A DNA stretch of 64,000 nt, taken from assembly GCF_003054555.1 (NCBI RefSeq), contig NZ_CP026304.1, positions 7,378,001 through 7,442,000 of the forward strand, written 5' to 3'. Below the pieces are notes generated by a model. It did not search any database, had not been told where the DNA came from, and saw only the letters and a list, made by a program, of their open reading frames with translations. Both the position numbers and the translations under genes were made by a program. Position 1 is the first letter of the stretch; every line of letters begins with the position of its first letter. Shown piece by piece: positions 16,420-26,254 of this stretch. The DNA is from Streptomyces lunaelactis. GTDB taxonomy: Bacteria > Actinomycetota > Actinomycetes > Streptomycetales > Streptomycetaceae.

Positions 16420-18036
16420 TTACACCACCTGGAAGTTGGCCATCATGGCCATGTCCTCGTGCTCCAGGTTGTGGCAGTGGAACATGTACCGGCCGCGGTG
16501 GCCCGAGAAGCGGGCCAGCACATCGACCACCTCGAAGGGCCGCACATCGACCGTGTCCTTCCAGCCCGCGTCCGTGGCCAGCGGCTCCCTGCCGCTGCGG
16601 GCCACCACCTGGAAGTGCGCCAGATGCAGATGCACCGGATGGTGGAAGTCGCTGGTGAAACGCCAGCGCTCCACCGTTCCGAGCCGCGGCCTGGCCGCGA
16701 ACTCGGCGGAACGGAAAGGCTTTCCGTTGACCGTCCAGATCCTCGTGCCGTCCGAGGTGCTCGTCTGGCGGAAGTCGAACCGCCGCTCGGCCACGGCCGC
16801 GGCGGCGCGCAGCGGTTCCACGTCGGCGAGCCTGGACGGCACGTTGCTGTCGTCCTTCGCACGCCGGGCGACCTTGAACCGCATCACCTGCCGGGTGCGG
16901 CCCTCGCCGAGCGTATTGACCAGGGTGACCGTGGACCCCACCGGATACGCGGCGAAGTCGACGACCACGTCGAAGCGTTCGGCGGGAGCGATGGGCAGTT
17001 GCTCGTGCGAGCGGGGTGCGGCGAGCAGCCCGGCATCGCTGCCGATCTGGGTGAACCGGCCTCCCGGCTCGAGTTCGAGCCGGTAGCGGCGCGCGTTGGA
17101 GGCGTTGAGCAGACGGAAGCGGTAACGGGCGGCGTCCACCTCGAGCTCGGGCCACGGAGCGCCGTTGACCAGCACCACATCGCCCATGACGCCCTCCATG
17201 TAGGCGTCCTCGACGCCCGGGGTGCCCGTCAGCGAAGGTTCGAGAGACGGATAGCGCAGGGCGCCGTCCTCGTCGAACGCGCGGTCGCAGATCATCAGCG
17301 GGATGTCCCGATCACCCGTCGGCAGCCCCAGCGCCTCCTCCTCGTCGTCACGTACGAGGAACATCCCGGCCAGCCCTCGCCAGACCTGCGGTGCGCTGAA
17401 GTCCATCCGGTGATCGTGGTACCAGAGCGTCGCGGCCGGCTGATCGAGCGGATAGGTGTACTCCTTGGCACCCTGTGACAACGTCCAGTCGGCCGGGGCG
17501 ACGTGCATCGCCCCGCCGTGGCCGGCCCCATGCCCGTGATCGCCCTTGCCCGACGACGCGGGATCGTGCCGGTACCCCTTCGGCACCACGAGATCCGTCG
17601 GATAGCCGTCCGAATCGGGAGCCTGGATACCGCCGTGCAGATGCGTCGAGGTCGGCACGGGCAGCTCATTGCGCACCCGTACGACGATCTGACGCCCCGA
17701 CCTGCCCACGAGGGTGGTGCCGGGGAAGCTCCCGTCGTACCCCCACACCTCGGTCTTCAGGCCGGGCAGGATCTCGACGTCGGCGACGCGCTGCACCAGT
17801 TCGTAGTGGTCGACACCGTTGGCCGTGCGCACCGGCACGGCAGTCCTCGGCACCGGCAGCGGCACCCGGAACGGCTCCGGCAGCCGGCCGGCGCTGGAGA
17901 GCAGCTCGCCTGCGACCTCCCGGGTCAGGCTGCCGCAGCCGGCGATTCCGGCCGCGGCGGCCACGCCCGCGGCGCCGGCCACCCCCAACAGCCGTCGGCG
18001 GGACAGCGGTACGGTGCGGCTGCGGCCCGCGCTCAT
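16420..18036 (-). CDS. Multicopper oxidase, exported (CotA/bilirubin-oxidase-like)
   Basis: 538 aa, three cupredoxin domains. The N-terminus RSRTVPLSRRRLLGVAGAAG with GIAGCGS is a Tat signal that may end in a lipobox, so a membrane-anchored extracytoplasmic enzyme is likely. All copper motifs are present: HLHGG, WYHDHRM, HPVHLHLAHF and, at the C-terminus, HCHNLEHEDMAM (type 1 Cys-His-His-Met and trinuclear ligands). It should oxidise phenols by one-electron steps and reduce O2 to water, which could couple or dehydrogenate an exported aromatic product. It overlaps the membrane-protein gene upstream by 4 bases, implying a partnership. Specific substrate unknown. Confidence 0.88.
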   Translation of the reverse strand: MSAGRSRTVPLSRRRLLGVAGAAGVAAAAGIAGCGSLTREVAGELLSSAGRLPEPFRVPLPVPRTAVPVRTANGVDHYELVQRVADVEILPGLKTEVWGYDGSFPGTTLVGRSGRQIVVRVRNELPVPTSTHLHGGIQAPDSDGYPTDLVVPKGYRHDPASSGKGDHGHGAGHGGAMHVAPADWTLSQGAKEYTYPLDQPAATLWYHDHRMDFSAPQVWRGLAGMFLVRDDEEEALGLPTGDRDIPLMICDRAFDEDGALRYPSLEPSLTGTPGVEDAYMEGVMGDVVLVNGAPWPELEVDAARYRFRLLNASNARRYRLELEPGGRFTQIGSDAGLLAAPRSHEQLPIAPAERFDVVVDFAAYPVGSTVTLVNTLGEGRTRQVMRFKVARRAKDDSNVPSRLADVEPLRAAAAVAERRFDFRQTSTSDGTRIWTVNGKPFRSAEFAARPRLGTVERWRFTSDFHHPVHLHLAHFQVVARSGREPLATDAGWKDTVDVRPFEVVDVLARFSGHRGRYMFHCHNLEHEDMAMMANFQVV

Positions 18037-18515
18037 CGGCGGCCGCCGCGGTAGGCGAAGGCCCAGTAGGTGAGAGCGGTCGCAACGGCGACCAGCGCGA
18101 CCCCGAGCGGGATGTGCACGCCCAGCGACCTGGAGAAGCCCGTGCCGGTCTGGGTCTGTACGAGGACGGCGAGCACCACCGCCAGCCCGATCGGCCAGGC
18201 CGGCCCGCGTCCCGGCCGCCACAGCAGGACCGTGTTGATGACCAGCAGCCAGCTCAGGAAGCCGATGGTCAGCGCGTTGATCTCGTGCAGATCCAGCAGG
18301 TCCACATCGCCCGTGATGAACATGCCGGCCAGCACCGGCTGCACCAGGGTCAGCAGCAGGAACACGGTGATCAGGCAGCGCAGCGTGATCAGCGGCCACC
18401 GCCGGATCTTTCGCACGGCCGGGGCCCCGTTCGCCCGTCGTCGCAGGGATGAACGCGCCGCCCCGTCGGCAGGGTCTAAGGAGTCCGCCGGGCGGATGTC
18501 CGGTGTCTGGCTCAT
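18033..18515 (-). CDS. Four-helix membrane protein (DUF6220/b561-like)
   Basis: 160 aa. A 40-residue basic cytoplasmic N-terminus is followed by four helices (about 42-63, 76-98, 105-122 and 132-155). Two helix-proximal histidines (LHEINAL and GVHIPLG) could in principle bind haem as in cytochrome b561-type proteins, but the usual four-His set is not visible. ATG at 18515 follows GGAAGGG. Its stop overlaps the multicopper oxidase start (ATGA), so it probably anchors or supplies electrons or copper to that enzyme. It is the promoter-proximal gene of this pair and lies next to the SARP-like box at 18564. Confidence 0.72.
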   Translation of the reverse strand: MSQTPDIRPADSLDPADGAARSSLRRRANGAPAVRKIRRWPLITLRCLITVFLLLTLVQPVLAGMFITGDVDLLDLHEINALTIGFLSWLLVINTVLLWRPGRGPAWPIGLAVVLAVLVQTQTGTGFSRSLGVHIPLGVALVAVATALTYWAFAYRGGRR

Positions 18516-18563
18516 GGGAAACCCTTCCAAGTCGTCGACATCTTCGACGGTGACAGGCGCGAC

Positions 18564-18581
18564 TCGAGTGGGGCTCGAGCG
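18564..18581 (+). promoter_or_regulatory. Candidate SARP box in divergent promoter region
   Basis: TCGAGTG-GGGC-TCGAGCG, nearly identical in both heptamers and spacing to the site at 6878. It lies in the 153-base gap between the divergent membrane-protein gene (start 18515) and the fusion-enzyme gene (start 18669). The repeat also reads at 11-bp spacing on the opposite strand, so it may drive both. The two sites share the heptamers exactly and differ only in the spacer. Confidence 0.66.
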
Positions 18582-18668
18582 GGCGGGGGCCGGACCGGTC
18601 CTCGATCCGGCATCGAGCGCTGGCGGAGAACCTGGGGTGCAGCATCCCTACGCCTTGGAGGCTGACCG

Positions 18669-19931
18669 ATGGCCGAGACTCCCCGCTTCCGCGTGATCCT
18701 GCGGATGGAAATCCAGTCCGGAACACAGGACGAGTTCGAAAGGACCTGGTGGGAGGTGGGATCGGCGATCGCCCGTCAGCCCGCCAACCGCGGCCAGACG
18801 CTGACCCGTGCGACGGAGGGCGATACGCCCGTCTACTACGTGATCACGGACTGGACGGACGAGAGTGCGTTCCGCACGTTCGAGGTGAGCGAGGCGCATG
18901 TCGAACACCGGCGCCGGCTCGGGAAGTACCGCACGAGCGGCGAGATGACGACCACCCAGACGGTGTTCGACATCCCACCGTCGCCGGGGCCCGGGGCCGT
19001 TCCCGGCCCGCGGGCCGTGCCCGCGACGCCCGCCGCCGGCGGGGACCGCACACCCCTCGCCTTCATCGGTCTCGGCAACATGGGCGGCGGCATGGCCCAT
19101 GCGCTCCTCGGCTCCGGTCGCGGCCTCACCGTGTACAACCGCACGGCCGCCAAGGCCCGCGTCCTCGTCGACGCCGGTGCCACCGCGGCCGAGAGCCCCG
19201 CGGCCGCGGCCGCCGGCCACTCCGTCGTCCTGCTCAGCCTGAGCGACGAAGCCGCCGTGGACGACGTGCTGTTCGGCCAGATCGTGCCGGTGCTCGCGCC
19301 CGGCAGCATTGTCGTCGACACCTCCACCGTCTCCCCGGCGTACGCGCGAACCGCGGCGATCCGGCTGGCCGACGCGGGACTTCGCCGCGTCGAGGCCTGC
19401 GTCGTCGGCAACCCCATCCAGGCCCGCGAGGGCAAGCTGCGCGTCTACACCAGCGGCGCGGAGCAGGACGTCGCCGAGGTCGCCGGCATCCTCGACACCA
19501 TCGGCTCCGAGGTCCTGCACCTGGGCGCCCCCGGCGCGGCCACCACCCTCAAGCTCATCTTCAATCTGCTCCTCGGCGCACAGGTCGCCTCGCTCTCCGA
19601 AGCAGTGGCCTACGGCATACGGACCGGACTGGACCGCGACCAGCTGCTCTCCGCCATCGCCGGGAGCGGATTCAGTTCCATCGTCATGCGCTTCCGCGCC
19701 GAGCTGATGCGCAAGGGGAGCTACGAACCGGCCTTCTTCCGCTCCGCGCTCATGGAGAAGGACCTGCGTCTCGCCATCGACGACGCCACCGGGGCAGGGG
19801 TCGAGCTCCCCGTCCTGGACACGGTCAGAGCCGGATTCGCCGCCGTGGTCGCGGCGGGCGACGGCGACAAGGACGCCTCCGTCCTGATCGAGCACATGAC
19901 CGCGGCCTCCTCCCACGGTGCCGCGTCATGA
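18669..19931 (+). CDS. Fusion: ABM-like monooxygenase/cyclase domain + beta-hydroxyacid dehydrogenase
   Basis: 420 aa with two parts. Residues 1-104 (PRFRVILRMEIQSGTQDEFE, YYVITDWTDESAFRTFEVSE, AHVEHRRRLG) form a dimeric alpha/beta-barrel like the antibiotic-biosynthesis-monooxygenase proteins of type II polyketide clusters. A Pro/Gly/Ala linker (105-128) leads to an NAD(P)-binding 6-phosphogluconate/3-hydroxyisobutyrate dehydrogenase-type enzyme. That part has LAFIGLGNMGGGM (134-139 core) and GAATTLKLIFN, whose Lys (about 295) is the family's catalytic lysine. ATG follows TTGGAGG. These activities normally occur on separate proteins. It overlaps the SCP2 gene (ATGA) and lies 87 bases from the SARP-like box. 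Domain calls are good; the reaction is unknown. Confidence 0.85.
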   Translation: MAETPRFRVILRMEIQSGTQDEFERTWWEVGSAIARQPANRGQTLTRATEGDTPVYYVITDWTDESAFRTFEVSEAHVEHRRRLGKYRTSGEMTTTQTVFDIPPSPGPGAVPGPRAVPATPAAGGDRTPLAFIGLGNMGGGMAHALLGSGRGLTVYNRTAAKARVLVDAGATAAESPAAAAAGHSVVLLSLSDEAAVDDVLFGQIVPVLAPGSIVVDTSTVSPAYARTAAIRLADAGLRRVEACVVGNPIQAREGKLRVYTSGAEQDVAEVAGILDTIGSEVLHLGAPGAATTLKLIFNLLLGAQVASLSEAVAYGIRTGLDRDQLLSAIAGSGFSSIVMRFRAELMRKGSYEPAFFRSALMEKDLRLAIDDATGAGVELPVLDTVRAGFAAVVAAGDGDKDASVLIEHMTAASSHGAAS

Positions 19932-20371
19932 CGCGGCCTCCCGACGCCCGCCACCTCCAGCTCAGGCATCTCGCCGAGGCGGGCGCGGCGGCACGTGGCA
20001 GCCGGTCGCCGGACGACGACGTCGACCGCCTGCTGGGGCTGGTCTTCGAGTGGTTCCGCTCCTGCTTCAGCCCGGAGCGCGCCTGCGGCCGGTCCGGGAC
20101 CTTCGAGTACGCGGTCAACACCCCCCTGGGCGTACGCCACCGCTACATCGTCGTCGAGGGCGGCAGCTGTGTCGCCATGACCGCCGTCGACCGCCCGGCG
20201 GACGCCGTCATCGGCGTGGACATCGACGACCTCCTCGCTCTGGCCATCGGCGAACTGAAGGGCACGGACGCGTTCGTCAACGGGCGTCTGAAGATCTCCG
20301 GCGATGTCTTCTTCGCCATGAACTGGATCGAGTGGTTCGGCTCCCGCAGCACACCGCCTGCGGACGACTGA
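19928..20371 (+). CDS. SCP2 sterol-carrier-like protein
   Basis: 147 aa. The middle and C-terminal parts (DAVIGVDIDDLLALAIGELK, DAFVNGRLKISGDVFFAMNW) match the SCP2 fold, a small alpha/beta lipid- or hydrophobe-binding domain also seen as an accessory in natural-product clusters. ATG overlaps the fusion-gene stop, so translation is coupled. It may bind the hydrophobic intermediate handled by the fusion enzyme. No catalytic motif is seen. Confidence 0.72.
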   Translation: MTRPPDARHLQLRHLAEAGAAARGSRSPDDDVDRLLGLVFEWFRSCFSPERACGRSGTFEYAVNTPLGVRHRYIVVEGGSCVAMTAVDRPADAVIGVDIDDLLALAIGELKGTDAFVNGRLKISGDVFFAMNWIEWFGSRSTPPADD

Positions 20372-20390
20372 CGTTTTTAGCTGCCTTTGA

Positions 20391-20449
20391 GCCCTCCTGC
20401 AGCCAGGGCGCGCAGTCTGCCGGGAACGACCGTCCGGCAACTGCGCGCC
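20391..20449 (+). promoter_or_regulatory. Structured leader upstream of metK
   Basis: A long stem forms from 20407-20416 with 20440-20449 (10 bp), continued after a bulged C at 20417 by 20418-20423 with 20434-20439 (6 bp). A GCCCT at 20391-20395 can pair with AGGGC at 20405-20409, which overlaps the base of that stem, so two mutually exclusive folds are possible. The Shine-Dalgarno GGAGG of metK follows 8 bases later. The layout suggests a terminator or attenuator, possibly SAM-responsive, but it does not match a SAM riboswitch class I can verify by eye. Confidence 0.4.
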
Positions 20450-20465
20450 GCCCATTGGAGGATTC

Positions 20466-21677
<1,212 letters not shown>

Positions 21678-21755
21678 CCGGCCGGCTCACCCGGCCGGAG
21701 CGACCGGTGAGTCCGCACAACGCACCATCCACCGCAGAGCCAAGGAGCAGTGACC

Positions 21756-22760
21756 GTGCGCATAGCCGTAACTGGTTCGATCGCAACGGACCACCTCATG
21801 GTCTTCCCCGGCCGGTTCACCGAGCAGCTCATCGCCGGCAGCCTCGACAAGGTCTCGCTCTCCTTCCTCGTGGAGGAGCTCCAGATCCGGCGCGGCGGCG
21901 TCGCAGCGAACATCGCCTTCGGCCTCGGCCGACTGGGCCTCGGCCCGTACCTCGTCGGAGCGGTGGGCACGGACTTCGCCGACTACGAGGTCTGGCTCAA
22001 GGAGAACGGCGTCGACACCGGCTCGGTGCACATCAGCGAGTCACTGCACACCGCGCGCTTCGTGTGCACCAGCGACGCCGACCACAATCAGATCGGCTCC
22101 TTCTACGCGGGAGCCATGAGCGAAGCACGCACCATCGAACTGCGCCCGGTGCACGAACGGGCCGGCGGCCTCGACCTGGTGGTGATCTCGCCGAACGACC
22201 CCGAGGCCATGGTCCGCCACACGCGCGAATGCGCGGACCTCGCCGTACCGTTCGCCGCCGACCCCTCGCAGCAGCTCGCCTTCATGGGACGCGAGGAGGT
22301 CCGGGAACTCCTCGCCCACCCCGCATATCTCTTCACCAATGAGTACGAGAGCGTGCTCCTCCAGGAGAAGACCGGCTGGACCGAACAGCAGATCCTGGGC
22401 CGGGTCGGCACCTGGGTGACCACCCGGGGTGCGGACGGCGTCCATGTGGAACGGGCCGGGCTGCACTCCGTCGACGTACCGTCGGTCCCGCCGACGGGCA
22501 CGATCGAACCGACCGGAGCCGGAGACGCGTTCCGGGCAGGGTTCCTGGCCGCGACCGCGTGGGGCCTCGGCCTGAAACGTGCGGCGCAACTGGGCAGCGC
22601 ACTGGCCACCACTGTCCTGGAGACCACCGGCACCCAGCCCGACCAGCTGAACGGTGCCGACCTGCTGGCCCGGGTGCGCGGCACCTACGGCACGGCGGCC
22701 GCCGGCCAACTGGCCGGGTACGTTGCCCCCGTTGCCCGGCACGCGGTGGCAGCGGGATGA
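21756..22760 (+). CDS. Adenosine kinase-like PfkB carbohydrate kinase
   Basis: 334 aa from GTG at 21756, eight bases after AAGGAG; the GTG two codons earlier (21750) is too close to the ribosome site. PfkB hallmarks are RRGGVAANIAFGLGRLG near the N-terminus and the C-terminal PTGAGDAFRAGFL-type motif (here EPTGAGDAFRAGFL), with the anion hole and catalytic Asp. In this operon it should phosphorylate the adenosine released by AhcY, pulling S-adenosylhomocysteine hydrolysis forward. Other PfkB substrates are possible from sequence alone, but the context strongly favours adenosine. It overlaps metH by 4 bases. Confidence 0.85.
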   Translation: MRIAVTGSIATDHLMVFPGRFTEQLIAGSLDKVSLSFLVEELQIRRGGVAANIAFGLGRLGLGPYLVGAVGTDFADYEVWLKENGVDTGSVHISESLHTARFVCTSDADHNQIGSFYAGAMSEARTIELRPVHERAGGLDLVVISPNDPEAMVRHTRECADLAVPFAADPSQQLAFMGREEVRELLAHPAYLFTNEYESVLLQEKTGWTEQQILGRVGTWVTTRGADGVHVERAGLHSVDVPSVPPTGTIEPTGAGDAFRAGFLAATAWGLGLKRAAQLGSALATTVLETTGTQPDQLNGADLLARVRGTYGTAAAGQLAGYVAPVARHAVAAG

Positions 22761-25700
22761 GCGCGGCCCGGATCGACGCTCTGCGTGAGGCGTTCGCGAC
22801 ACGCGTGGTGGTCGCTGACGGGGCCATGGGCACGATGCTCCAGGAGCAGGATCCGACGCTGGAGGACTTCGAGAACCTCGAAGGCTGCAACGAGATCCTG
22901 AACGTGACCCGTCCCGACATTGTGCGCTCGGTCCACGAGGCGTATTTCGCGGTCGGTGTGGACTGCGTCGAGACGAACACCTTCGGTGCGAACCTCGCCG
23001 CGCTGGGGGAGTACGACATTCCCGAGCGGGTCTTCGAGCTGTCGGAGTCCGGGGCGCGGATCGCGCGAGAGGTGGCGGACGAGTTCACGGCGTCGACCGG
23101 GCGGCAGCGCTGGGTGTTGGGTTCGATGGGTCCTGGTACGAAGCTGCCGACTCTGGGCCATGCCCCGTATGTGAAGCTGCGGGACGCCTACCAGCGGAAC
23201 GCGGAAGGCATGATTGCCGGTGGTGCGGATGCGCTGCTGGTGGAGACCACACAGGACCTCCTGCAGACCAAGGCCGCGGTTCTGGGTGCCCGCCGGGCGC
23301 TGGATGCCACCGGCGCGGATCTGCCGGTGATCTGCTCGGTGACGGTGGAGACGACCGGGACGATGCTGCTCGGGTCGGAGATCGGTGCGGCGCTGACGGC
23401 GCTGGAGCCGCTGGGCATCGACATGATCGGTCTGAACTGCGCGACCGGCCCGGCGGAAATGAATGAGCACCTGCGGTATCTGGCTCGGCACGCGCGGACG
23501 AGAGTGTCGGCGATGCCGAATGCGGGCCTGCCGGTACTGGGCAAGAACGGTGCCCACTACCCTTTGAGTCCTGCTGAACTGGCTGATGCCCACGAGAACT
23601 TCGTACGCGATTACGGTCTCTCGCTGGTGGGTGGCTGCTGCGGTACGACTCCGGAGCATTTGCGGCAGGTGGTGGAGCGGGTCCGCGATATGGCCCCGAC
23701 AGTGCGTGACCCGCGCCCGGAGCCCGGCGCGACCTCGCTCTACCAGACCGTGCCCTTCCGTCAGGACACCTCGTACCTGGCGATCGGTGAGCGGACGAAT
23801 GCCAATGGCTCGAGGAAGTTCCGCGAGGCCATGCTGGACGGGCGCTGGGACGACTGTGTGGAGATGGCCCGGGACCAGATCCGTGAGGGCGCGCACATGC
23901 TCGACCTGTGCGTCGACTACGTCGGCCGGGACGGTGTTGCCGACATGGAGGAGCTGGCGGGCCGCTTCGCCACCGCGTCCACGCTGCCCATCGTCCTCGA
24001 CTCCACCGAACTGCCTGTTCTGCAGGCGGGGTTGGAGAAGCTCGGCGGCCGCGCTGTCATCAATTCGGTCAACTACGAGGACGGCGACGGCCCGGAGTCG
24101 CGGTTTGCGAAGGTCACCAAGCTGGCCGTCGAGCACGGCGCCGCGCTGATCGCTTTGACGATCGATGAGGAGGGGCAGGCCCGCACCGTCGAGCACAAGG
24201 TCGCCATCGCCGAGCGGCTGATCGAGGATCTGACCGGCAACTGGGGGGTGTACGAGTCGGACATCCTCATCGACACGCTGACCTTCACGATCTGCACGGG
24301 CCAGGAGGAGTCCCGCGGCGATGGCATCGCCACCATCGGTGCGATCCGCGAGCTGAAGCGCCGCCACCCGGACGTCCAGACCACCCTGGGTCTGTCGAAC
24401 ATCTCCTTCGGCCTCAACCCGGCCGCCCGCGTGGTCCTCAACTCCGTCTTCCTCGACGAGTGTGTCAAGGCCGGCCTCGACTCGGCGATCGTGCACGCCT
24501 CGAAGATCCTGCCGATCGCGCGGCTGGAGGAGGAGCAGGTCAAGGTCGCCCTCGACCTGATCTACGACCGCCGTGCCGAGGGGTATGACCCGCTGCAGAA
24601 GCTCATGGAGCTCTTCGAGGGCGTCAATATGAAGTCGATGAAGGCGGGCAGGGCCGAGGAACTCCTCGCCCTTCCGCTGGAGGAGCGCCTGCAGCGCCGC
24701 ATCATCGACGGCGAGAAGAACGGTCTGGAACAGGACTTGGACGAAGCCCTGTCCGGGCGTCCCGCGCTGGAGATCGTCAACGACGTTCTGCTTGAGGGTA
24801 TGAAGGTTGTGGGTGAGCTGTTCGGTTCGGGTCAGATGCAGTTGCCGTTCGTGCTGCAGTCCGCCGAGGTCATGAAGACCGCCGTCGCCCATCTCGAGCC
24901 GCACATGGAGAAGTCGGACGCGGAGGGCAAGGGCACGATCGTGCTCGCCACGGTGCGCGGCGATGTCCATGACATCGGCAAGAACCTGGTCGACATCATC
25001 CTGTCCAACAATGGCTACAACGTGGTGAATCTGGGGATCAAGCAGCCCGTCTCCGCGATCCTGGAAGCCGCTGAGGAGCACCGGGCCGATGTCATCGGGA
25101 TGTCCGGGCTGCTGGTGAAGTCCACGGTGATCATGAAGGAGAACCTGGAGGAGCTCAACCAGCGCAAGCTGGCCGCCGAGTTCCCGGTGATCCTGGGCGG
25201 TGCGGCGCTGACGCGGGCGTATGTCGAGCAGGATCTGCACGAGATCTACGAGGGTGAAGTCCGCTACGCCCGCGACGCGTTCGAGGGTCTGCGGCTGATG
25301 GACGCCCTGATCGGGGTCAAGCGCGGCGTCCCCGGAGCCGTACTCCCGGAACTCAAGCAGCGCCGGGTGGCCAAGCGTGACACCCCGGTTCTTGAGGTCA
25401 CCGAGCCCGAGGGCGCGGCCCGCTCCGATGTCGCGATCGACAACCCGGTCCCCGAGCCGCCGTTCTGGGGCACCCGGGTGATCAAGGGGATCCAGCTGAA
25501 GGAGTACGCGTCCTGGCTGGACGAGGGCGCGCTGTTCAAGGGCCAGTGGGGCCTCAAGCAGGCCCGCGCGGGTGACGGGCCGACGTACGAGGAGCTCGTC
25601 GAGACCGAGGGCCGGCCGCGGCTGCGGGGCTGGCTGGAGCAGCTGCACACCAGGAACCTGCTGGAAGCGGCCGTGGTCTACGGATACTTCCCCTGCGTCT

Positions 25701-26254
25701 CCAAGGGCGACGACCTGATCCTGCTGAACGAGGACGGCTCGGAGCGCACCCGCTTCTCCTTCCCGCGTCAGCGCCGCGGCCGCAGGCTCTGCCTGGCGGA
25801 CTTCTTCCGCCCCGAGGAGTCCGGCGAAACCGACGTGGTCGGCCTGCAGATCGTGACGGTCGGCAACCGGATCGGCGAGGCCACGTCCGAGCTCTTCGAG
25901 AGCAATGCCTATCGCGACTATCTCGAACTGCACGGCCTGTCCGTGCAGTTGGCCGAGTCGCTGGCCGAGTACTGGCACGCCCGGGTCCGCTCCGAACTCG
26001 GCTTCGCCGGCGAGGACCCCGCCGACGTGGAGGACATGTTCGCCCTGAAGTACCGGGGCGCCCGCTTCTCCCTCGGCTACGGCGCCTGCCCCGACCTCGA
26101 GGACCGCGCCAAGATCGCCACCCTGCTCGAGCCCGAGCGGATCGGCGTCCAGCTCTCCGAGGAGTTCCAGCTCCACCCCGAACAGTCCACCGACGCGATC
26201 GTCATCCACCACCCCGAGGCGACGTACTTCAACACGGGAGGAGCGCGATCGTGA
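22757..26254 (+). CDS. metH: Cobalamin-dependent methionine synthase
   Basis: 1165 aa, full length. In order: homocysteine S-methyltransferase domain (about 1-320, GAMGTMLQ; zinc cysteines in GGCCGT near 291-296), methyltetrahydrofolate-binding domain (about 345-610, [13 protein letters not shown]), B12 cap and B12-binding domains (about 630-880, DVHDIGKN near 736 providing the lower-ligand His) and reactivation domain (about 900-1165). It transfers a methyl group from 5-methyl-THF to homocysteine. ATGA overlap with the kinase gene; its stop overlaps the metF start (GTGA). Requires cobalamin, and no B12 genes are in view. Confidence 0.97.
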   Translation: MSAARIDALREAFATRVVVADGAMGTMLQEQDPTLEDFENLEGCNEILNVTRPDIVRSVHEAYFAVGVDCVETNTFGANLAALGEYDIPERVFELSESGARIAREVADEFTASTGRQRWVLGSMGPGTKLPTLGHAPYVKLRDAYQRNAEGMIAGGADALLVETTQDLLQTKAAVLGARRALDATGADLPVICSVTVETTGTMLLGSEIGAALTALEPLGIDMIGLNCATGPAEMNEHLRYLARHARTRVSAMPNAGLPVLGKNGAHYPLSPAELADAHENFVRDYGLSLVGGCCGTTPEHLRQVVERVRDMAPTVRDPRPEPGATSLYQTVPFRQDTSYLAIGERTNANGSRKFREAMLDGRWDDCVEMARDQIREGAHMLDLCVDYVGRDGVADMEELAGRFATASTLPIVLDSTELPVLQAGLEKLGGRAVINSVNYEDGDGPESRFAKVTKLAVEHGAALIALTIDEEGQARTVEHKVAIAERLIEDLTGNWGVYESDILIDTLTFTICTGQEESRGDGIATIGAIRELKRRHPDVQTTLGLSNISFGLNPAARVVLNSVFLDECVKAGLDSAIVHASKILPIARLEEEQVKVALDLIYDRRAEGYDPLQKLMELFEGVNMKSMKAGRAEELLALPLEERLQRRIIDGEKNGLEQDLDEALSGRPALEIVNDVLLEGMKVVGELFGSGQMQLPFVLQSAEVMKTAVAHLEPHMEKSDAEGKGTIVLATVRGDVHDIGKNLVDIILSNNGYNVVNLGIKQPVSAILEAAEEHRADVIGMSGLLVKSTVIMKENLEELNQRKLAAEFPVILGGAALTRAYVEQDLHEIYEGEVRYARDAFEGLRLMDALIGVKRGVPGAVLPELKQRRVAKRDTPVLEVTEPEGAARSDVAIDNPVPEPPFWGTRVIKGIQLKEYASWLDEGALFKGQWGLKQARAGDGPTYEELVETEGRPRLRGWLEQLHTRNLLEAAVVYGYFPCVSKGDDLILLNEDGSERTRFSFPRQRRGRRLCLADFFRPEESGETDVVGLQIVTVGNRIGEATSELFESNAYRDYLELHGLSVQLAESLAEYWHARVRSELGFAGEDPADVEDMFALKYRGARFSLGYGACPDLEDRAKIATLLEPERIGVQLSEEFQLHPEQSTDAIVIHHPEATYFNTGGARS

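Noticed and set aside
20391..20449. Known SAM riboswitch
   Set aside because: A stable hairpin is present but no consensus core of a SAM riboswitch class could be matched by eye; kept only as a candidate structured leader.
22685..26212. Long minus-strand open frame antisense to metH
   Set aside because: It mirrors metH in the complementary frame, a by-product of extreme third-position GC; the translation is Arg/Gly/Val-rich without any family motif.
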